Positions 15,096 to 20,607 of a stretch of DNA of 20,607 nucleotides are shown one piece after another. The notes below the pieces were generated by a model. It was given only the letters and a program-made list of their open reading frames with translations, made no database searches and had not been told where the DNA came from. Made by a program: the position numbers and the translations under genes. This stretch comes from Burkholderiaceae bacterium (GTDB lineage: Bacteria; Pseudomonadota; Gammaproteobacteria; Burkholderiales; Burkholderiaceae). Every line of letters starts with the position of its first letter. The stretch's first letter is position 1. The stretch lies in NCBI GenBank assembly GCA_025458735.1, contig JALORV010000002.1, forward strand, positions 1 to 20,607, written 5' to 3'.

Positions 15096-15377
15096 TCAGG
15101 CGACGAGCCCGCCCGGCGGCTCCAGGTCGAGCCGTGTCTTGTCGTCGACCTTGCGCGCGATGTTGTCCAGCGAAAAATGGACGCGCCCCTCCTTGTAGAT
15201 CCAGATTGCATCGAGCGTGGCGGCCTTGAACGCCGACACCGCCGCGGCGTCGGCGTCCGGTGGCGGCTCGTTCGTTTTCCACGATTCGATCTTCACCGGC
15301 TCGCCCAGGAGCGCGGTGACAGCGGCCTTGTCCCTGTCGAGGATCTGGGACTGCTTGGTGGTGAGGGGTTCAGCCAT
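15096..15377 (-). CDS. small protein linked to the large caspase-fold-like gene
   Basis: This 93-residue soluble protein has no signal peptide or membrane segment. The pattern is an N-terminal helix (LTTKQSQILDRDKAAVTALL), then GEPVKIESW, a Pro/Ala-rich turn, a helix (AAAVSAFKAATL) and strands (DAIWIYKEGRVHFSLDNIARKV). The GEP...W.Y...F layout loosely recalls BamE/OmlA-fold proteins, a fold also used by the beta-lactamase inhibitor BLIP. This is only a shape resemblance. The ATG at 15377 has GAGGAG 7 nt upstream and lies 14 nt after the large gene's stop, so the two are almost certainly co-transcribed. It could be a chaperone, inhibitor or immunity-type partner. A 5-bp hairpin (15076-15093) follows the stop without a T-run. 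Confidence 0.8.
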   Translation of the reverse strand: MAEPLTTKQSQILDRDKAAVTALLGEPVKIESWKTNEPPPDADAAAVSAFKAATLDAIWIYKEGRVHFSLDNIARKVDDKTRLDLEPPGGLVA

Positions 15378-15391
15378 GGCGCGCTCCTCGA

Positions 15392-18300
15392 CTAGAAGGG
15401 CTTCCAGATTCCGTTGCCGTCGTCATTCGCGTCGACCTTTGTCGTTCCGTCCTTGTTGATTTGCACCCGGCCCTTGTCACATTCCCACCAGGCGCCCGAG
15501 AACCAGCTGCCGCCCGAACGACAGCCCGAAGGCGTGCCGATCACGGTCACCCCGGTTGCCGCCTGCAGGGCCTTGATGAAGTCGTTGTTGTTGCCGGCCG
15601 ATGCGCACGCCGCCACGGAAATGAACGCATTCGGCGACAACGCATTTTTGATAATCGCACCGAATTTCGCAGCGTGCGCCTGAGTCGAGACGAAGTCCTG
15701 TGCTTCGCCGCTTTCGACGTGGCCATCGCCGTCCGTGTCGTCGCCCATGCGGAAGCCACCGCTTCCGCTCCAACCGCCATGTGCTTCGATATGGAGGCCG
15801 GAGATGAGGTTGCACGTGCCTACGTAGTTGCGGATCGCTTCGATCAGGTCGCTGATCGTGTGTACCAGGATCCAGGCATTGGCGTTCGTGTAGCCGCCAT
15901 AGTCGCGCAGGTCGATTTCCGTTTCGGCATCGTGCACGCACAACAGCGTGCCCAGGTTCTTCGTACCTGCTGGGCAGGCGGCAGCATTGCGCGGCACGAT
16001 CGGTGCGAGACCTTCCCATGCCTGCGCCGCGGAGCTGCCGATCTTACTCGGCAGTTTGGTTCCGGCTTTCGACAGCGAGTCCGACGTGAAGCTCGCGAGT
16101 TGGAATTCGGGGCCGACGGGCGGTCCGCCCACCTTGACCGTCTCGTTGCCGAACTGCGTCTGCCGTGTCACTTCGATCGGTTGCCCGCTCACGCCGGCCC
16201 GGCCGAGCGCGTTGCTCAACGGCTCCTCGGTGGTCAACGGTCCCGGCGGTGCCGTCATGTTCTGCGAGTCCAGCACCTTCGCCGACTGACGCTGCGCCTC
16301 GGCGGCATCGATCAGGTTACTCGACTTCGCCTTCTCGATGTTGCTGAGTTTTTCCTTTGCATCGGCCGTTCCCTGCTTCGACTTCTGGAAGTCCACCGCC
16401 ATCTGTCCGAAACCCTGCGCGAGCGACGCGGCTTGCGTCAGCGCGCCCATGGCATTGGCCTGCGTGCCTGCTAGCCCGGCCATGTCGCGGAACGCGCCGC
16501 TGCTCGTAACCGCCTGCAGGATGCCTGCGAGGCCGGTCGGGTCGGGTGGCGCCGGCGCGTTCTGCAGATTGATGAGTGTCTCCGGCATGGCCGACGGCGC
16601 GAGTCCTTCGGGCGCTGCGCGTCGCGAGCCGAGCAGGCCGACAAGAGACTCGAGCTCCGGATCCTTGTCGGACAGCACCCAGTCGGTGCTGCCCTTATGC
16701 TCTTCGCAGGCGTTGCAGCTGTCCATCAGCGCCTGTGCATAGAGACCCTCTGTCGGCACGCTGACGCGCAGCGGCAGTGGCCGGAAGTTGGCGTCGAAAT
16801 AGTAGTCGTAGAGCTTCTCAGGACTCTCGTGTCCGTCGATGCCGAGGTAAACACCGGATGCGACGCGGAACACGAGCGAATTGCCGACGATGCACATCGG
16901 CTCGCGCTCGACCACCGAGGCGAGGCTGCGTCCGGTGTCTTCAACCCACTTGCCGTTCTCGAAGCGCCGTCCGTACGGTGCCGTGAATCCGTCGAGCAGC
17001 ATGAAGAGCTCGTCGCGATCCATCAGCCACCAGATTACCTTGTGGTAATAGACCAGGTTTGCGTTCAGGTGGACGATCAACTGGTCCACCGCATCTTCGA
17101 TGACGCGACGCAGGTCCTGCTGTTCCCACGCCGTGAGATCGAAATGCGTCGCCGCGCCACTCGGGTCGGCAGATCCCGAATCCGGATGAATCAGGTCGTT
17201 CGTGGTGCGGACCGACTCGCTAGTCGCATCGAAATGGTCGGTGAAATACCGGAACGTCGCGTGGGTCACGTTGGCGACGGAGCCCACCGGCAAGCTGTCG
17301 TTCGTCCAGAACTTTAGGTCGTTCAATGCCGCGCGATTCAGCGTCTTGTTGACGGGCATGCTGAAGTCGACACGCACGGTGCTGCCGAAGCGGTAGGTCG
17401 TGGCGAGGGTGAAGTCGACGTTCGTCAATTCCTGCCCACCGGCGGACACATGCAGGCGATTGGCGAAGCGCGCCGCCATGCCGGGCGCGATTTCCCTCTG
17501 GAAGTACGCCTCGCGATCGCGATCGGTCCTCTCGAGCTGCTGCAGGATCTGGCTGAGCGACGAGCCGAGCAGCGGCCCCCACGGCGCCCACATCTGTCGA
17601 TACGCCTCGATCGCTTCTTCGGTCGCCCGATCGCGCGGGCGCTCGACTGAAATTTTGATGTAGACGGAACCTGCGATGTAGTTGATCGGATGGCTGCTGC
17701 GCGGCCCTGCCGGCACGTCCGAATCCACCCACGCATTCGCAACTTCGTCGAGGCGATCCAGCGCCCAGCGCAATTCGCGCGCGAGCATGCCGCGACGCAG
17801 CTTGTCCCGCCATTTCAGCGCCTTCCCGACACTGAATGGCGTCACCGAAAACGGCACGAACAGGCATTCGCGAACACCCGCGAATCCGGTATCCACGCGA
17901 TAGTGGCGCAGGATCTCGTGGTAGATGACCGTGAGCGCGTGGCAGTAGTTGACGTTGCGTACCGTCTCCGAGACGCCTTCGACGTCCTCTTCCTGCGAGA
18001 TCTCCGTGACCACCGTGCTTTCGAGCCGCCGCAGCGAATCCCCGAACTGGCGAATGGCATCGCGCAGTGATTGCTGCTCGGAAGCGGAGACACGCCTGCC
18101 ACCCGATTGCCAGCTTTCGGACGAAGCACGTCCGTGTGCGGCGCCTCCACCAACCACGACCGGACCGAGCGCGAACCCGATCCCTCCTGCAACGCCGGTC
18201 GTCTGCGACTCGGAGCCGCCGTTGCTCCACTCCGACAAGCTTGATTGCACGGCATCGGAGTAGTCGCGGCTGCTCAGCGTGCTCTGGTCGACTTGGTCGC

Positions 18301-19867
18301 GCTGCGCTGTTCGCTCTCGCCGGGACGCCGTCTCACGCCTGCGCCACGAAACCTTGGAAATGCGCCGCGTCTGCCGCGGAGCTAGCGTGAGCGTGTGCGC
18401 AATCTTGCCGAGCGAGTAGCCGTTCGCGCGCCACTGCACGCGATACTCGAGCACATGGCCGCCGGCGACGGACCCGGCCTGGTAGATCGCGGGATCGCCT
18501 TCCCACTCGATTGGATTGCGCGGCGTGACGGCCGCGCGCTGGTGCGTGCGGCTGAGCAGCCAGTTTTTCCAGTACGCGCTGCCCGGTCGCAGCAACGCTT
18601 CGCGAATCGATCGCCCTTCGACCGCAGCCTGCGCGCTCACCTCGGTGCTTGCCGAAATCCGCGCAGTGCGCGACAGGCGCGACGCGATGTTCGCGCTCAC
18701 GCGGTTCACCGCAAACCCCGGAGTGTTGGCCTCGCTCACGAAGCTCGCCGCCAGGACACTAGGGCGCAACGGTGGCGCCAGATCGAGCACGATCGGCGGC
18801 GAGATCTTCAGCGATCCCTCGGCGCCGATCTCCGGCTGGTCGACACGCAGCACGGTGAAGAACGGCCGCTCGCCCAACACGCGGTTCGGGTTCGTGAAGG
18901 GCGCGCAGGTCGTTCCCGGGTCGTCCCCGAACTCCAGCGGATTCTGCAGCGCCTGGTTCTCGTCGAAGTCCATCGGCGGAGCGCTGCCGCACTTGACGCA
19001 GTCGGTGCCGCCCGACGCCGACTCGCTGCCGACACCGGCTGCACCTCCCGCACCGTCCTCGCCTTCTCGAGCTGGCGGCGGCAGGATGATGACGGCCTGT
19101 CGCGCAACCGCGCTTGCAGTGTCGACCTGGTAGCCGGCGCAGGAATCCGGACCGAGCAGAAGCCAGAACCAGCCGATCTCGTCGCCAACGATTTCGTACG
19201 AGAACTGGAACGTTCCGTCGCTGCGCAACGCGCAGTCGCGCAGCCCGACCGCGTTGGCGGTCGCCGGGTCGGCGTTCGAGCTGTCGAGCGCGGTGACTTC
19301 GAACTCCCTGACGTCACCATCTCCACCGAGTCCGAGCAACTGGCGTACCGCGGCAGTCTGGGGGTTCTTGCCGCCGCCGGGCAGGTTCGCTGGGCGAATC
19401 GGCGCGACGTAGAGGCGAAAGCGAGCGAAGTCGGGCAGCTCGTCCTCGAAGCGCGTGAAGCGACCAGAACGCTCGAGCAGTGGCGTCTTCGCGGGTAGCG
19501 CGGGCTTGCCCAACGACCGATAGCTCTCGACCGGCAGCTCGAAAACGAAGCGATCTGTTGTCGAGTCTGCGGGGAGCTTCGCTTCCGTTCGTGCGAGCTC
19601 GGCGCCCTGCGCAGTCTCGATCAAAATAGTCGCGATGGAACTCGCGACGCCGTCGGCTATGGAGAGACTCGCAGTGCCATCCGTTGCCAGTTCCGCGGTG
19701 ATAGCGGTCGGCACATTGAGGGGCGTAGTCCTCTTGCTGGTACCGTCCTCATCGGGATTCGACACTTCACGCGAATAGGCAACGCGTGCGTACAGTCGTT
19801 GTGTCGCTTGCGTCGCGTCCGTCAACGGCGACTTTGGACGAATCTCGACCTGCAGGTTGGCGGGCAT
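15392..19867 (-). CDS. giant protein with C-terminal caspase-fold-like domain and EF-hand loop
   Basis: This 1491-residue protein has no signal peptide; GGAG precedes the ATG at 19867. Residues 1-260 are beta-rich. A Gly/Ser linker carries CVKC (290-293). Residues ~430-700 include NGYSLGKIAHTLTLAPRQ, an Arg-rich charged stretch, a Ser/Gly run, the hydrophobic Gly-rich GVAGGIGFALGPVVVGGGAA (558-577), and NVNYCHALTVIYHEILRHYR. Residues ~720-1060 are mixed alpha/beta and end with CNAC (1051-1054). Residues 1110-1205 are Ala/Gln-rich helices. The C-terminus (about 1310-1460) resembles DUF4347/CHAT/clan CD caspase-fold domains: GLHIEAHGG with His1363, and ISVAACASAG with Cys1421. Between them D1377-T-D-G-D-G-H-V-E-S-G-E1388 is a complete EF-hand loop. 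DANDDGNG (1479-1486) near the end may be a partial one. I do not recognise the rest. Protease activity is inferred, not shown. Confidence 0.85.
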   Translation of the reverse strand: MPANLQVEIRPKSPLTDATQATQRLYARVAYSREVSNPDEDGTSKRTTPLNVPTAITAELATDGTASLSIADGVASSIATILIETAQGAELARTEAKLPADSTTDRFVFELPVESYRSLGKPALPAKTPLLERSGRFTRFEDELPDFARFRLYVAPIRPANLPGGGKNPQTAAVRQLLGLGGDGDVREFEVTALDSSNADPATANAVGLRDCALRSDGTFQFSYEIVGDEIGWFWLLLGPDSCAGYQVDTASAVARQAVIILPPPAREGEDGAGGAAGVGSESASGGTDCVKCGSAPPMDFDENQALQNPLEFGDDPGTTCAPFTNPNRVLGERPFFTVLRVDQPEIGAEGSLKISPPIVLDLAPPLRPSVLAASFVSEANTPGFAVNRVSANIASRLSRTARISASTEVSAQAAVEGRSIREALLRPGSAYWKNWLLSRTHQRAAVTPRNPIEWEGDPAIYQAGSVAGGHVLEYRVQWRANGYSLGKIAHTLTLAPRQTRRISKVSWRRRETASRRERTAQRDQVDQSTLSSRDYSDAVQSSLSEWSNGGSESQTTGVAGGIGFALGPVVVGGGAAHGRASSESWQSGGRRVSASEQQSLRDAIRQFGDSLRRLESTVVTEISQEEDVEGVSETVRNVNYCHALTVIYHEILRHYRVDTGFAGVRECLFVPFSVTPFSVGKALKWRDKLRRGMLARELRWALDRLDEVANAWVDSDVPAGPRSSHPINYIAGSVYIKISVERPRDRATEEAIEAYRQMWAPWGPLLGSSLSQILQQLERTDRDREAYFQREIAPGMAARFANRLHVSAGGQELTNVDFTLATTYRFGSTVRVDFSMPVNKTLNRAALNDLKFWTNDSLPVGSVANVTHATFRYFTDHFDATSESVRTTNDLIHPDSGSADPSGAATHFDLTAWEQQDLRRVIEDAVDQLIVHLNANLVYYHKVIWWLMDRDELFMLLDGFTAPYGRRFENGKWVEDTGRSLASVVEREPMCIVGNSLVFRVASGVYLGIDGHESPEKLYDYYFDANFRPLPLRVSVPTEGLYAQALMDSCNACEEHKGSTDWVLSDKDPELESLVGLLGSRRAAPEGLAPSAMPETLINLQNAPAPPDPTGLAGILQAVTSSGAFRDMAGLAGTQANAMGALTQAASLAQGFGQMAVDFQKSKQGTADAKEKLSNIEKAKSSNLIDAAEAQRQSAKVLDSQNMTAPPGPLTTEEPLSNALGRAGVSGQPIEVTRQTQFGNETVKVGGPPVGPEFQLASFTSDSLSKAGTKLPSKIGSSAAQAWEGLAPIVPRNAAACPAGTKNLGTLLCVHDAETEIDLRDYGGYTNANAWILVHTISDLIEAIRNYVGTCNLISGLHIEAHGGWSGSGGFRMGDDTDGDGHVESGEAQDFVSTQAHAAKFGAIIKNALSPNAFISVAACASAGNNNDFIKALQAATGVTVIGTPSGCRSGGSWFSGAWWECDKGRVQINKDGTTKVDANDDGNGIWKPF

Positions 19868-19979
19868 CGAGTGGCTCCCCGGCGTTGTCGACTGCCCTTG
19901 CGAGAGGGCGCATGTGGGATGGTTCCCATAGCGCCTTTCGCAACGCAGTTGACACGCACCGTAAGGAGGTAACTACGAG

Positions 19980-20129
19980 ATGTCAATCCCAAGGATTGAT
20001 TACGGGGCGCTTGCCGCACCCTCGACTGACAGGGGACCGATCGGCCGCTTCGGGACGACGAGTTCAGGGCGACGAATGTCTCTTCAGGGTCGTAAGGCCC
20101 CCTTCGCCGCCGGCGGGGGCAGTCGTTAG
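19980..20129 (+). CDS. possible 49-aa small protein with strong Shine-Dalgarno
   Basis: TAAGGAGGT at 19962-19970 lies 9 nt before ATG 19980, the strongest ribosome-binding site in the window. The ORF encodes MSIPRIDYGALAAPSTDRGP, then a basic Gly/Ser/Arg-rich tail ending GGGSR and TAG. A TTGACA at 19949-19954 precedes it, but no good -10 is evident. It diverges from the large caspase-fold-like gene. It could be a small regulator, a leader peptide, or the start of a gene broken by a frameshift. I recognise no family. Confidence 0.35.
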   Translation: MSIPRIDYGALAAPSTDRGPIGRFGTTSSGRRMSLQGRKAPFAAGGGSR

Positions 20130-20607
20130 CCTGACGACCAGCGCCAGGTGGCGCCCGTGGTGTCGCCGTACGTCAGCAGTCCATCGCATACCGACCCTTC
20201 ATGGGACGAGCGAGCCTGCACCGCTATGACCGGTATGCGGCCGAGACCGTGAGTTCAGGGCGCCGCCTCGACGGACAGCTCACGCTGCCTATGTCGAGAT
20301 CGCAACTATGTGCAGACAGGTCAAGAACCGATCGACTCGCTCCAGGAGGGAGACCAGCGCGACATCGAGACCTCTGCTCAACATAGTTTCCACCCCTCGC
20401 GACGGGCGCGCGTAATTGCGGTCATGGCCGCGATGCACCTACTGATCCGAGGCGCGGCCGCGGCCGCCTCGTGGACAAGACGTACGAGCGAAGCTGATGC
20501 AGCGTGTACCGTCTCCATGTCCAACGCGCGACGCGCGCGATTGGCGCCAAACTATGCGTAGTACTCGACCTGGGTCAACGAGGGATTCGGCCACCGAACT
20601 ACGCATA
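20130..20607. other. gene-poor end of window
   Basis: No frame here looks like protein, and no RNA gene is recognised. A GC-rich near-palindrome built on CGAGGC/GCCTCG (20448-20471) and an inverted repeat reaching the window edge (20553-20607) are the only structures seen. Confidence 0.45.
20553..20607. repeat. 10-bp inverted repeat cut by window end
   Basis: TATGCGTAGT (20553-20562) and ACTACGCATA (20598-20607) are perfect inverse copies separated by 35 bp. The right arm ends exactly at the window edge, and the left arm is preceded by AC, so the repeat may be longer. It could be a mobile-element end, a recombination site or a terminator. Confidence 0.5.

Noticed and set aside
17880..17930. 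HEILRH within the giant protein (residues 650-655) as a zinc-protease HExxH motif.
   Set aside because: The spacing is H-E-x-x-x-H, one residue too long for the zincin signature, and no downstream zinc ligand motif is evident.
1..20607. CRISPR arrays, tRNA and rRNA genes.
   Set aside because: No regularly spaced direct repeats and no tRNA- or rRNA-like conserved segments were seen by eye on either strand.

Overview
The window is GC-rich DNA with strongly GC-biased third codon positions. It carries a Bug-type (TctC-like) periplasmic solute receptor, several short-chain dehydrogenases, an IS630-type element and dispersed short palindromic repeats. This mix suggests a betaproteobacterium of the order Burkholderiales. 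That assignment is an inference from gene content; no rRNA or tRNA gene is visible.

Layout. Positions 1-918 hold no supportable gene but contain degenerate short repeats. A glutathione S-transferase-like gene (919-1536, +) follows, then a DUF2846-type lipoprotein (1940-2842, -). From 9273 down to 3298 lies a minus-strand cluster that looks like a catabolic operon: SDR oxidoreductase, orphan Bug receptor, SnoaL-like protein, PuuE-like polysaccharide deacetylase-family hydrolase, a frameshifted ChrR-like cupin, a flavin amine oxidase and a zinc alcohol dehydrogenase. Several junctions overlap or nearly touch (TGA-2 nt-ATG, GTGA, ATGA). A divergent extended SDR (9643-10617, +) sits across a 369-bp intergenic region. 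The set suggests uptake of an organic acid or amide-like compound followed by hydrolysis, amine oxidation and alcohol/ketone redox steps. The substrate cannot be read from the sequence.

Positions 10618-12897 are a mobile-element scar region: a C-terminal gene fragment, an IS630-family element with perfect 17-bp terminal repeats, and an IS256-like transposase N-terminus. The IS630 transposase needs a -1 frameshift and also carries a premature stop just before its third catalytic acid. Another SDR gene (12898-13767, +) follows. A gene-poor, decayed stretch then contains an 89-bp inverted-repeat element (14205-14293) and a serine beta-lactamase-like fragment.

The most unusual locus is at 15096-19867 (-). 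It encodes a 1491-residue protein without a signal peptide whose C-terminus resembles a caspase-fold (DUF4347/CHAT/clan CD-like) domain. His1363 and Cys1421 form a candidate dyad, and a textbook EF-hand loop (1377-1388) lies between them. A tightly linked 93-residue protein follows 14 nt downstream. A 49-codon ORF with a very strong Shine-Dalgarno sequence diverges from the start of the large gene. This is the best candidate in the window for an undescribed system, possibly a calcium-responsive protease or effector with a small partner. The last ~480 bp contain no recognisable gene and end in an inverted repeat cut by the window edge.
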